The notes beneath the pieces are model-generated. The model worked only from the letters and a program-made list of their open reading frames with translations, was not told the DNA's origin and ran no database searches. Positions 1 to 12,504 of a stretch of DNA of 19,437 bases are shown here, piece by piece. The stretch covers positions 1 to 19,437 of the forward strand of contig CALSCO010000301.1 of NCBI GenBank assembly GCA_943704415.1. The letters run 5' to 3'. How positions within the stretch are numbered: position 1 is the stretch's first letter; each line of letters opens with the position of its first letter. The position numbers and the translations under genes are program-made. The stretch comes from Parvularia atlantis (lineage: Eukaryota; Opisthokonta; Rotosphaerida).

Positions 1-345
1 GTGTGTGCGCACGGTCGGGGTACAACCTCGACGACGTTCGTGTTCTCTTCCAAGACCAGACGCCCGTCACGGCAAGCAACGCTCGCGTCTCCGAGTCGTC
101 CGACCACCAACGCGGTGACCTCGACCGTCAGGTGGCCGACCTGCAACAAGCAAGCGGTCATCAAGGACATCGCGTCTGGTTTGAACTGGAACAGGCCTGG
201 CTTATCTCAAGAACCACGAGCACTGCTCGTGATGCGGGGGGAAACCTCTGAGGCTGCCTCAGGCCCGGAGAAAGGTGCCACCAAGGACGACTCGGCTCCA
301 CAGTGACACAAGGAGTTCAGTTTAGGGTTAAATAGGCACTTTTGA
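1..345. other. Unidentified lower-GC segment at the left edge
   Basis: This stretch is visibly less GC-rich than the rest of the window and uses A/T third positions more freely. Plus-frame 3 stays open to a stop at 249-251 (a peptide containing NLDDVRVLFQDQTPV), and plus-frame 1 stays open to a stop at 304-306. Neither begins with an ATG, so either would have to be the 3' end of something further left. I recognise no family. It is much longer than the 46-79 nt introns here, so it is not a normal intron of the TPR gene that follows. It could be the end of another gene, a degraded mobile element, or a misjoined sequence. Confidence 0.3.
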
Positions 346-348
346 AAG

Positions 349-1043
349 AGGCGTCGCATCGACGTGCTCTCGAAGCAGTTCCACCGGCTGGTTGGGCAGC
401 AGCGCGGGCGCGAGGCCGCGGCCGTGGCGCAGGACCTGGCCGAGACGCTCAGCACGGTCGGGCAGGACCAGGTGGCCGTGCTCGTGCTGCAGATGGCGCT
501 GCGGTTGCAGGACGTCGCGCCCAACGAGCGTGGCGCGCTGCACGAGCAGCTCGGGCGGACGGAGTTGAGGCGGCGGCGGGTGCGCTGCCGCGACGCGATT
601 GAGTCGCTGCACGCACGTGACGCTCGCTTGCGCAGCCCGCCGAGGCCGCCGCGAGCTTCCTGCTGGCCGAGCCCGCCATGCGCGCGCAGCAGGACCCGTG
701 CCAGGTCGTGTCGCTGCTCGTCAACCTCGGCGCGGCGCACACGCTCGGCGACGAGCACAGCAACGCGCAGACGGCGCTCGAGAAGGCGCACGCGCTCGCG
801 CAGATGCAGTGCCCCGTTTACCTGCACGCCGCGCTGAGCGGGCTAGGCGGGCTGGCGCACGTACGTGTTTGCCATCCACGCGCACAGCAAGCACACGCTG
901 ATGCCGCGCGCAAGCAGGCCTCGGGCGACACGGTGCGCGCGCGGCAGTGGTACATGCAGGCGCACGCCGCGGCACTTGCACACCGGCAGACGCAGGCCGC
1001 CCAGGCGATCCGCGACAACCTCGACGCGTTCAAGCCCAGCTGA
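349..1043 (+). CDS. TPR-like helical-repeat protein, 3' part only
   Basis: The frame opens after a stop at 343-345 and a possible acceptor (TTTTGAAAG) at 348, and runs to TGA at 1041-1043. I place an intron at 580-635 (GTGCGC...CGTGACGC...GCGCAG), phase 0 on both sides. A second likely intron, 861-914, starts GTACGT, contains GCTGATG, and is a multiple of three, so the frame is also open if it is retained. The visible protein is a run of amphipathic helix pairs, for example LVNLGAAHTLGDEHSNAQTA and ASGDTVRARQWYMQAHAAA, typical of tetratricopeptide repeats that act as protein-binding scaffolds. No catalytic motif is seen. The 5' end is missing or lies across the odd segment at 1-345, and no in-frame ATG precedes codon 493. 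It converges on tryptophan synthase with 85 nt between the stops. The specific family is unknown. Confidence 0.55.
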
Positions 1044-1128
1044 CTGGCGCACCACCCACGCAGCGCCAGCAGTCCAGCAGCCTTTGTCAACTTTTATCAC
1101 GCTAGCTCACGTGTCGCACGAACGTACG
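1044..1128. other. Short convergent intergenic spacer
   Basis: This 85-nt spacer lies between the stop of the TPR-like gene (plus) and the stop of tryptophan synthase (minus). It must hold both 3' ends. It is locally A/T-richer (CTTTTATCAC around 1091-1100). I see no AATAAA-type signal on either strand. Confidence 0.5.
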
Positions 1129-4113
1129 TCACTCGCCGATGCGCAGCGGGCAGCCAAACTTGGGCAGGTTCTCGGCCACCGACTGAATGTCCTTGTCGCC
1201 GCGCCCAGACAGGTTGATCACCACGTCCTGGTCCTTGCGCAGCGTCGGCGCGAGCTGCATCGCGTGGTAGACCGCGTGTGCGCTCTCCAGCGCGGGGATG
1301 ATGCCTGCGCGCAGCCGTGAGCGACGGCGCACACCGCGCACACGGCGCGGCAGCGCACCCTCGAGCTCGCACAGCGCGCGGAAGCCCAGCAGCGCCTCAC
1401 GGTCCGTCACCGCGACGTACTCGGCGCGCTTCGAGTCCTTGAGCCACGCGTGCTCTGGGCCCACGCCGGGGTAGTCGAGGCCCTGCACCGCGGTCAGTCA
1501 GCACTGCCCGCGGCCACCCCGCATACCCGCACGCACCGCCGAGATCGAGTGCGTATCGGCAATCTGGCCGTGGCGGTCCTGCATCAAGTACGTGCGTGTG
1601 CCGTGCAGCACGCCGGGCACGCCCGCCGCCAGCGTGGCCGAGTGCTTGCCCGTCTCGACGCCTGCACGCAGTCAGCTGCTGCGCGCGGTCCTCGCACCCC
1701 CGCGCATGCGTACCGTCGCCCGCCGCCTCCACGCCGACGAGTCGCACCGACTCGTCCTTCACGAACGGGTAGAACATGCCGATCGCGTTCGAGCCGCCGC
1801 CGACGCACGCCACGACCGCGTCCGGCAGCTTGCCCTGTTTAGCAAGCAGCTGCGCGGCGCGCTGCTCAGCTGCGTTCGGCCCGCACAGACCGCGCCAGAC
1901 CTGCTCACGCGTCTCCTGGCCGATCACCGCCTGAAAGTCGCGCACGATCGTCGGGAAGGGGTGCGGGCCGATCGCCTGCGCAGAGTGCATCAGCCACCCT
2001 GCCAGCTGATGCGCGAGCACGCACCGAGCCGACGAGGTAGTGCGTCGTCGTGACGTTGCTGACCCAGTCGCGCATGGCCTCGTTGATCGCGTCCTTGAGC
2101 GTGCGGCTCCCTGCGTCACCCGCTCGCGTGTCAGCGGGCCGTGCGCCACGTGCCGCCGCACTGCCCACACGCACCCGAGTTGACCGGCACAACCTTGGCG
2201 CCTAGCATGCGCATGCGGAACACATTGAGCGCCTGCCGGCGAATGTCCTCCGAGCCCATGTACACGATGCACTGCCGCGCGCGGGACCGTCAGCACGCAC
2301 GCTCACGCCAACAAGCAGGCCTGCGCACCTCAAGGCCAAACTTGGCGCAGATCGTCGCCGTCGCCACGCCGTGCTGGCCCGCACCCGTCTCGGCGATGAT
2401 GCGCTTCTTGCCGAGGCGCATGGCAATGAGCGCCTGCGTGTCGCAGACCGTCAGGGTGGGCGCAAGCGACATGGCGCACGGCCACCGACCTGGCCCAGCG
2501 CATTATTGATCTTATGCGCGCCTGTGTGGTTCAGATCCTCGCGCTTGAGCCACACGCGCGCGCCGCCGCACTGCGCGAGCCGTCAGGGCATGACCGAGCA
2601 GCGCTGGCCGCGGCGCACCTTCTCGGTGATGCGGCTCGCCAGCTGCAGCTTGGACGGGCGCCCGACAAAGTCGTAGTGCGAGCGAAACTCTTCCCAGAAC
2701 TTGGGGTCGTTCTTGGCCTGGACGAACGCCTGTGCACGTGTGCGCGCGTTTGCTCGACGTCTCCGCGGCCGTGAGCGCGCACGGACCTTCTCGAGCTCGT
2801 CGAGCGCGTCCACGAGCGTCTCAGGCACGTAGCGGCCGCCAAAGTCGCCAAAGCGCGAGTCAAGGCGGCCCTCGGCCGTGCCCGACGGCGAGTCGCTCTG
2901 CGCTGCCGCCGCGCTGCCCGAAGGACCCGTCGGCAGCGAGCGCGGACCGTTGCTGCCCGCGGCCTCGTGCTTGCCAGTAACCGCCTCGGCAAAGGCCTGC
3001 GCGGCGTCGGCCGCCTTGCCCGGGTCTGCGCTCGGGCATCAGCACGCGGCCGACGTGCAGCGAGTTGATGTGCACGCGCACCGGCCTTGTCGAGCGCGGT
3101 GATGATCGCCGAGCCGATGACGACGCCCTCGGACAGCGAGCCCACGTGCGCGAACTGCTCGCGCGTGCTCACGCCGAAGCCTGCACGCCAGCCGCGCCTC
3201 AGTGCACAGCGCACGCGCCGGTGAAGGACGCGTACCGACGGCCAGCGGCAGGCTCGTAAACTTGCGGATGCGCGCGATCAGGCTCGGGAGGCTGTCGCTG
3301 ACGGTGGCGCGCGCGCCTGTCACGCCCGTGACCTGCGCACACCCCCAGCGCATCGTCAGCCACGGCGTGCGCTAGCTCACGAGGCAGAGGCCCGACGCGC
3401 ACCGAGACGACGTAGAGGAACGAGTCGGCCACGCCCGTTAGCATCTTCATGCGATCGTCGGTCGTCGTGGGCGTGAGCAGCGGGATGTACGAGAGGCTGC
3501 GGCGTCGCCGCTGTTCAGCCGCGATGCGCACACGCGAGCGAGCGAGCACGAGCCGGCCGCACCCCTCGGCGCGGCAGATGGCGCGGAACTTGTGGCACTC
3601 CTCCGGCGGGAGGTCGACGACGATGAAGCCGTTGACGCCGGCGGCGCGGCAGTCGCGCACGATCTCGTGCTCGCCGTACTTGAGCAGCGGGTTGTAGTAG
3701 CCCATGAACACGACGGGCACGGTCAGGCCCTGTCCGGCGCATGTTCAGTCGACATCGTCCACGCCTCGTGCGGCGCACCTGCTCGCGCGCCGCCTTGACG
3801 TACGCGAGGCACTGCTGCAGCGACGTCACGCCCTGGTCGAGCGCGGCCTGGTTGGCGCGCTGGATCGTCGGCCCGTCCGCGATGGGGTCGCTGAACGGCG
3901 TGCCTTTGGGGCGCGGCCGCGTGGCGCGTGTCAGCCGTTCACGCGCGCAGCCCGTCAACGCGCGCGCACACCGAGCTCGATCACGTCCGCGCCGCCGCGC
4001 TGCAGCGCCAACAGCACCGGCACCGTGTCGGCCGGCGAGGGGAAGCCCGCGGTCACGTACGCGACCAGCGCAGGGCGCTCGCGGCCGAAGGCGGCCGACA
4101 GACTCGCGGCCAT
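1129..4113 (-). CDS. Tryptophan synthase, fused TrpA-TrpB, 692 aa, 17 exons
   Basis: It catalyses the last two steps of tryptophan synthesis: the alpha half cleaves indole-glycerol phosphate, and the PLP-dependent beta half joins indole to serine. ATG at 4111-4113. Introns: 3904-3971, 3730-3778, 3497-3562, 3333-3402, 3181-3235, 3026-3081, 2730-2786, 2571-2618, 2434-2489, 2272-2328, 2111-2174, 1976-2024, 1850-1900, 1662-1713, 1483-1536, 1305-1358. Spliced length is 2079 nt. TrpA occupies roughly residues 1-245, with the catalytic Glu in VIELG and Asp in [15 protein letters not shown] Gly/Ser/Pro-rich linker follows (about 245-298), then TrpB, starting [13 protein letters not shown]. TrpB has [16 protein letters not shown] with the PLP lysine near residue 378 (codon 2511-2513), [14 protein letters not shown], the glycine loop [10 protein letters not shown], and SGRGDKD near the end. 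The alpha-beta order and size match fungal-type fused enzymes (about 700 aa). It appears complete and functional. Confidence 0.96.
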
Positions 4114-4289
4114 GGGGACAGACTGCTCAGTAGCGCACCAAAACAACAAGTAACCTGTCTTGCACAATCGCTGCGAAGGGGTGGGGTATTTGTCACGACA
4201 TTTGTCATCGCAGGTGTAAGCGCAGGTGTAAGCAGTGAGCGGCCAACGAGAGCGTCGGGCTGACTTTCGCAACAATTGTGCACTTAAGG
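4114..4289 (-). promoter_or_regulatory. Upstream region of tryptophan synthase / 3' flank of the E(z) gene
   Basis: This 176-nt spacer lies between two minus-strand genes, so it should hold the 3' end of the E(z) transcript and the promoter of tryptophan synthase. It is A/T-richer than the genes around it. It contains a perfect 12-nt tandem duplication at 4210-4233, preceded by two copies of ATTTGTCA at 4188-4195 and 4200-4207, which start exactly 12 nt apart. It also contains ACAATTGT within GCAACAATTGTGCA near 4269-4282. No TATA box is evident. The promoter role is inferred from position. Confidence 0.4.
4210..4233. repeat. 12-nt perfect tandem duplication with CAGGTG
   Basis: GCAGGTGTAAGC occurs twice without a gap, about 100-120 nt upstream of the tryptophan synthase ATG (minus strand). 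Each copy carries CAGGTG, the reverse complement of CACCTG, an E-box-type hexamer. The same hexamer recurs in the repeat before the sterol methyltransferase gene. A role as a binding site is a guess. Confidence 0.6.
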
Positions 4290-7893
<3,604 letters not shown>

Positions 7894-7990
7894 CGTCACA
7901 GGAGCGATGACGTTACGCTCGCTGATTGGCTAATTGTAACTACTCTGCGGCAGGCTTGGCAGGGCCGGCGCACGCACTGACAGCGCACTT
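7894..7990 (-). promoter_or_regulatory. Compact E(z) promoter with CCAAT and CRE-like boxes
   Basis: Only 97 nt separate the subtilase stop from the E(z) ATG, both on the minus strand. Read on the minus strand, a CCAAT pentamer (plus 7925-7929, ATTGG) lies about 32 nt before the ATG. A CRE-like TAACGTCA (plus 7908-7915) lies about 15 nt before it. The A/T-rich core TAGTTACAATTAG lies around 7930-7942. These are matches to generic eukaryotic elements and are close enough to the ATG to be in the transcript, so functional status is uncertain. Confidence 0.35.
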
Positions 7991-9871
7991 TCACTGGCGC
8001 CCGGCAGCCGCGGCCGTGACCGCGCTGAGCGCGTCGATGCGCCCAAAACCGTAGTGGAAGCTCGGGACGGCGTCGTACGGCACGTCGGCGCACACGCCCG
8101 ACTCGGTGCGGCCCTCGGGGAAGCCGAGCGTCTGGCGAAGCGCGTGCGCGCGATCAGACAAAGCTGTCGTGCGTCGAGCGACGCGCACCGTCACGGCCGA
8201 ACGCGTGAGGATCGCAAAGACATCGTCGTACGTCAGGCGCGGGTTGGCCGAGAGCATGAGCGCGATCACGCCGGAGACGTGCGGCGCGGCCATCGACGTG
8301 CCCGAGTTCTCCGTGTAGCCGTTGTCGGATGAGCCCTTGCACGACTGCGTCCGCGTCAGCCCGTCGCCACGCCACCGCTACCCGCGCGCCAACGCACGTA
8401 GATGTCCACGCCCGGCGCCACGACGTCCGGCTTCTGTGTGGCGTAGCCGGCGACGGTCGGGCCGGGGCCGCGCGACGAAAAGTCCGCGAGTGTGTCGGCG
8501 TCGGTGGTCGCGCCCACGCCAATGACCTCCTCGTAGTTGCCTGCCATGCGCGCCGCGTCAGCAAACACAGCAGTAGCAGCAGCGGCGGGCGCACCGGGCG
8601 GGCTGGCCGTGCCGCAGCGCGGGCCCGAGTTGCCGCCGGAGAAGACCGGGATGATGCCCGCGAGGCGCCACGCGCTCACGTACTCGAGGTAGAACGAGTC
8701 GGTGCTGCCGCCGCTGCCCCAGCTGTTGCTGACAATGTCCGGCCCGAGCGTGCAGTTGGGCGCCGAGCCGTCGAGCTTGGTCGGGCAGAGCATCCACTCG
8801 GCCGAGGTCGTCAAGCCGTAGTTGGTGCACTGGCCGTCGCGGCAGCCCTTGGCGGCGATCCTTCGCCGCGCCATGAGCGAGAGGGCGGGCAGCGGACGCG
8901 CGGCAGCAGCGCGCACCAGGTTGCGCCGGGCGCCACGCCGATGCCGAGCTGGCCGAGCGCCGTGCCGGCGCACTGCGAGCCGTGGCCGATGATGTCGTAC
9001 GGGTAGTCGGCGCAGCACTCCTCGGGCGAGCAGATGCCGGGCGTGCACCACCTGCGGCGCGCCGCATGTGAGCGCCACGCCCGAAGCACGAACGTCGCGT
9101 GCACACCAGGGGTCGCGCTGGAACTCGCCCGGGTCAAACCAGGCGTAGTCGTGGTTGTCAAGCGACCCGCGGTAGTTGGCCATGAGCGCCTCGTGCGTGA
9201 AGCGCACGCCCGTGTCGATGATGCCCACGACCACGCCCGTGCCGTTGGTCACGCCCCAGGCCTGGTCCGCGCGGATCTTGGCCACGTTCCACTGCACGGC
9301 CGCGCCGGGCGTCGCGGGGCGCGCGTCGCGGCGGGGGCGCTCGCTGTCCTGGCGCAGGGGCGGGCGCACGTCCGCGACGACGCCGTCCGGCACGACGCGC
9401 ACGACGTCGGCGCGCTCGGCCACCTCGGCGATGAGGCGTGCGCTCGCGCCGCGCACAAAGACGCTGTTGACGATCCACAGCGCGCGCACGGCCCGGTCGG
9501 CAACGCCGCGCTCGCGCAGCAGGTCGCGCAGGCCGGCCTGCGCCTTGCCGGCGTGCTCCGTCAGCCAGTCGTACACGAGCTGGCGGCGCTCGGCGCGCGT
9601 GCGGCCGTCGAGTTGTGCGCGCAGGGCGGCGCTCGCCTCGGGCTGCGCGAACACGAAGAAGACGTCGCGGCCGGTGCTGTCGTCCTTGTTGTCGTTGTTG
9701 TCGTTGCTGCGGCGCCGTCGTGAGCGGGCGGAAGGGCAGCGCGCGCACGCACCAGAACGCCGCCAGGTCGCCGCGCAGCTTGGCGGCCGCCGACGCGCTC
9801 AGCTCGGCGCGCGCAGCGGCAGCAGCGGCCACCAGCGCCAGCAGCGCGACCAAGGTCACGTGGCGCATCAT
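7991..9871 (-). CDS. Secreted subtilisin-like (S8, bacillopeptidase F-like) serine protease, 519 aa, 7 exons
   Basis: ATG at 9869-9871, with a second ATG immediately following; stop at 7991-7993. Introns: 9707-9752, 9052-9106, 8861-8916, 8541-8594, 8345-8397, 8132-8188. Spliced length 1560 nt. A hydrophobic signal peptide (about residues 1-22, core LVALLALVAAAAA) precedes an inhibitor-type prodomain (about 45-150). The peptidase domain carries the triad Asp204 (GIIDTGVRFTHEA), His262 (IIGHGSQCAGT) and Ser438 (NSGTSMAAPHVSG), with oxyanion Asn362 (FSGGNSGP). WMLCPTKLDG, PDIVSNSWG and GIIPVFSGGN resemble the bacillopeptidase F-like branch known from bacteria and several protists. His is followed by Gly-Ser rather than the usual Gly-Thr. 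Extra cysteines (CTPGICSPEECC) suggest disulphides. It is likely secreted or lysosomal, and the substrate is unknown. Confidence 0.93.
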
Positions 9872-10071
9872 CGCCCGTGACTGTGTGCCGTGCAATCTGG
9901 CAGGCTGCGACCTCGTGTTCGCGTTGCGCGAGGCTCAGAACAAGGCAATGGTTCAAGGGGGGACCCAGCCCGGTGCAAGGAGCAAGAAAGAGAGGGGAGG
10001 AGGGCAGAGGCCCGGCCAGAGAGAGCTGAAGAGGAATAGGAGCAAAGAAAAAGGCGGCCGCTAGTCGCGCT
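9872..10071 (-). promoter_or_regulatory. Spacer with strong strand asymmetry: purine-rich on plus, pyrimidine-rich on minus
   Basis: This 200-nt gap lies between the subtilase start and the I-BAR gene stop, both on the minus strand. From about 9955 to 10052 the plus strand is almost pure purine (GCAAGAAAGAGAGGGGAGG and similar), so the sense strand is CT-rich. It must include the I-BAR gene's 3' flank and the subtilase promoter. CT-rich promoter tracts are known in other eukaryotes; whether this one acts that way is inference. No coding potential is seen. Confidence 0.4.
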
Positions 10072-12504
10072 TTACTTCATCGTGACCTTGGGCGCGGAGC
10101 GGTCGTTCGTCTGCACTTTCCGCAGGCCGCCCTTGTTGCCGTGCTGGATCTGGTTGAGCAGTGCGCCGCGCCCGCCACCGCCGCCGCCCGTGCTGCGCGC
10201 GCGTGCCATCAACGATCGCGTTCCAGCGGGCGGAATGCAAACGCACCTGACTGGCGGCGGCGGCGGCGGCGCCGGCGCACCACCTCCCGGTGCGGGCGGG
10301 GGTGGTGGCGGGCCGGTGGTGCCCGAGTCTGATCCGCCGCCGAACGTGCTCTGGCGGCCGGCCGTGCCGTACTTGCCGGCCTGCGAGCGCGCACATCTGT
10401 CAGCGACTGCGCAAGCTGCCAATGCTGCGGCGCACCTTGGACGGCGGCGGCGGTGCGCCCCCGCTGGACCCTGCGATGCGCCTCGCGTGTCAGCAGCGCG
10501 GCCGTGAGTGCGCGCTCCTCGGGGCAGCGCGCACCGGTGCGCGGCATCGTCGGCGGCGGCGACGGGTTTTGCTGCTGGTAGGCCGGCTGCTGGTAGGCCG
10601 GCTGCTGGTAGGCCGGCTGCTGGTAGGCTGGCTGCTGGTAGGCCGGCTGCTGATACGCCGGCTGCTGCTGCTGCTGCTGCTGGCGCTGCTGCACCGGGGG
10701 TTAAGCGCAGGCGTCAGCGCACAGCGCGCCACAGCAGTCCCGGACGCGGACGCACAGCCATCGCGGGCGGCGTGCGTGGCGGCGGAGCGGCCGCGGGCGG
10801 GGGCGCGCGGATCTTCTCGACGTAGTTGGACTACGCGGCACACCGGTCAGCAGGCTCGCGCGCGCGTGCGCGTGCGGCAGGTGCGCACCGGGAACCACCC
10901 GGTTACGCCGTTGAGTGTGCCGAGGCACCAGCCGGACGCGTCGACCTCTTGCACGGCGATGACCTCGTTCTGCGTGCGGCGCGTGCGATCAGCGCGTGTC
11001 ATCAGCCAGTGCGTGCGTTGCGCCGATGGTGCATGCCTCGCGGAACGACAGCTTGTCGGCCTCGCCCTGGTAGTCGTAGAGGGCTTTGCACTTGTCGCCC
11101 GGACGCAGCGTGTTGTCCTGAGGCGCCTGCGGGGCCGCCGGCGCGGCGTACGACGGGTAGTCGCTCTGGTCCGACCCAAACTGGCCGCGACGCAGCGTGC
11201 CCATGCTGGGCTGGACGGGCCTGCACGCAGGCTAGCGCGTGAGCCGCAGCGGACCGAGGCGCGTGACCCGCGACCACGCACGTCTCCTCATACTCCTCGG
11301 CCTCGTAGTACGATGAGAAGCCGGAGCCGCTCGACTCCTGGCCGGGCTGGATCGGCACAAACGTTCGCTGCTGGATCTGCAACTCGCGCACGCACGTCAG
11401 TGCCGCGACGGTCTAGGCCGCGCGCGCGCGCACCGTCACGAGCGACTCCACCGCCGGCGGCAGATTGTCGGGCGACACGGCGAGCTGTGTCCACTCGGGC
11501 AGCTGCAGCCGGGTCGCGCGTGAGCACGCTCGTGCTGTTGCCACGGCGCGGCGCACCTTCGCGCCCATGTTCTTGAGCGCGCCGTCGTGCATGATCATGT
11601 CGTGGTTGAGAACGGTGGCAAAGTGCATGATGAAGAAGCAGTAACGCTTGCGCTCCTCGACGATCGCCTGCGCGAGAGGCGCCAGGGATCAGGCTGGCGC
11701 GGTGCGAGCGAGCGCACGCAGGGCGCACCTCGCGCAGCTTGGTCTGCCGCAGCGTCTCCATCTCCTTGACGGTGTCGTTGACGCGCGCGATGGCCTGGTC
11801 GCGCAGGCCGCGTCAGGGGCGTGGGCAGCGATGGCGGCGGTTTGGTTGGGTGCGCACCTGCTTGAGCACCTCGGGGCCCTTCTTGGCGGCCTTGGACGAT
11901 TCGGTCTCGGCCTTTTTGATCTCGGCGACGATGCGCTTGTGCTCCTTCATGTAGTCCTTCTCGAACTTGATCGCGTTATTCTTATTGGTCGGGAGCGTGC
12001 TCGTGAGCGGATTGATCAGGTCCTCGATCAGTGACTTGGCCTGGATGGGGCCGCGCGTCAGCGGTGGCCATGCCAGGGCGATGCAAGGCGGTGCGACGCA
12101 CCATCGCGCCCCGGTGCACCTCAGCCTGGCGCAGGCCGGCGGCCATCTGGTGGATGCCCACGCCGAGGTCGCTCGTGGCGCTGTTGGACTGCGCCGCGCG
12201 CTCGGCCAGCGTGTTGAGCGCGTCGATGAGCCCCGCGGCCGAGGTCATTATGACTGGGTGCCGTTGCGGCGGCGGCGTGAGCTCGTGGCGGCAGAGGCGA
12301 CCGGCCGGCGCGCACGCTTCATGGACGCGGCGTACTTGTCGGCGGCCTTGATCACCGGCTCCCACACCTGCTTGTCGTTCTTGAGATTCTGCGCGTGTGC
12401 GGACGGCTGAGAGGCGCGGGTGTTAAACGGGGCCGTGCGCGCACCTCGATGATGTCGCGCAGCAGCGACACGCGCTTGTCGTTCATGCCCGGCGGCGCCG
12501 ACAT
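10072..12504 (-). CDS. IRSp53/BAIAP2-like I-BAR + SH3 + WH2 actin-membrane adaptor, 524 aa, 15 exons
   Basis: Predicted to bend membrane outward and link it to actin. ATG 12502-12504. Introns: 12389-12444, 12254-12315, 12041-12119, 11795-11857, 11668-11728, 11503-11556, 11377-11433, 11221-11281, 10970-11036 (GC-AG), 10831-10888, 10689-10755, 10471-10534, 10381-10435, 10193-10246. Spliced length 1575 nt. The I-BAR/IMD-like helical domain (about 1-235) has TLAERAAQSNSATSDLG, EKDYMKEHKRIVAEIKKAE, VEERKRYCFFI and AKLPEWTQLA, in the same order as in human IRSp53. The SH3 domain (about 305-360) has ALYDYQGEADKLSFRE, GWCLG and GWFPSNYVEKI. Then come six PAYQQ repeats, two proline runs, and a C-terminal WH2-like actin-binding motif, LLNQIQHGNKGGLRKV (about 495-512). 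The PPPPPP tracts could bind profilin or SH3/EVH1 partners. The start is chosen because the I-BAR domain begins directly after it; a 5'-UTR intron may lie upstream. Confidence 0.88.
10571..10691 (-). repeat. 15-nt tandem repeat (six PAYQQ codon units) plus CAG-type run
   Basis: Six consecutive 15-nt units (10571-10585 through 10646-10660), nearly identical in DNA, encode PAYQQ. They are followed by a CTG/CAG run (10661-10691) encoding a Gln stretch. DNA-level identity implies recent slippage expansion inside the I-BAR protein's disordered linker. Confidence 0.9.
10970..11036 (-). other. GC-AG intron inside the SH3 domain
   Basis: The SH3 join LSFRE | NEVIAV requires the donor GAG|GCATGC and the acceptor CACGCAG. 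The 67-nt intron contains GGCTGATGAC and GCTGATC branch-like motifs. No GT donor in the vicinity preserves the SH3 frame. It shares the exon end GAG and intron start GCAYGC with the GC-AG intron in the E(z) gene. Confidence 0.82.

Noticed and set aside
319-332. Telomere-like TTTAGGGTTA
   Set aside because: Only a single partial copy, no tandem array; insufficient for a telomere or interstitial telomeric repeat.
861-914. Continuous coding through 861-914 in the TPR-like gene
   Set aside because: The frame is open, but GTACGT...GCTGATG...GCAAG has all intron hallmarks and a length of 54 nt, so I favour an intron; not certain without transcripts.
8356-9654. Single 432-codon minus-strand frame as the complete subtilase
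   Set aside because: It reads through introns 9052-9106, 8861-8916 and 8541-8594, losing the catalytic His segment, which is in another frame; the spliced model restores the complete triad.
10054-10061. NotI site (GCGGCCGC) near the I-BAR stop, suggesting vector or a cloning junction
   Set aside because: GCGGCCGC-like octamers are expected by chance in GC-rich DNA, and the coding sequence continues normally nearby.
10290-11576. Plus-strand open frame of about 428 codons
   Set aside because: It is the complement of the I-BAR gene; the low-complexity Arg/Leu/Val composition reflects CTG and GC repeats, and the minus strand encodes SH3 and WH2 motifs in spliced exons.
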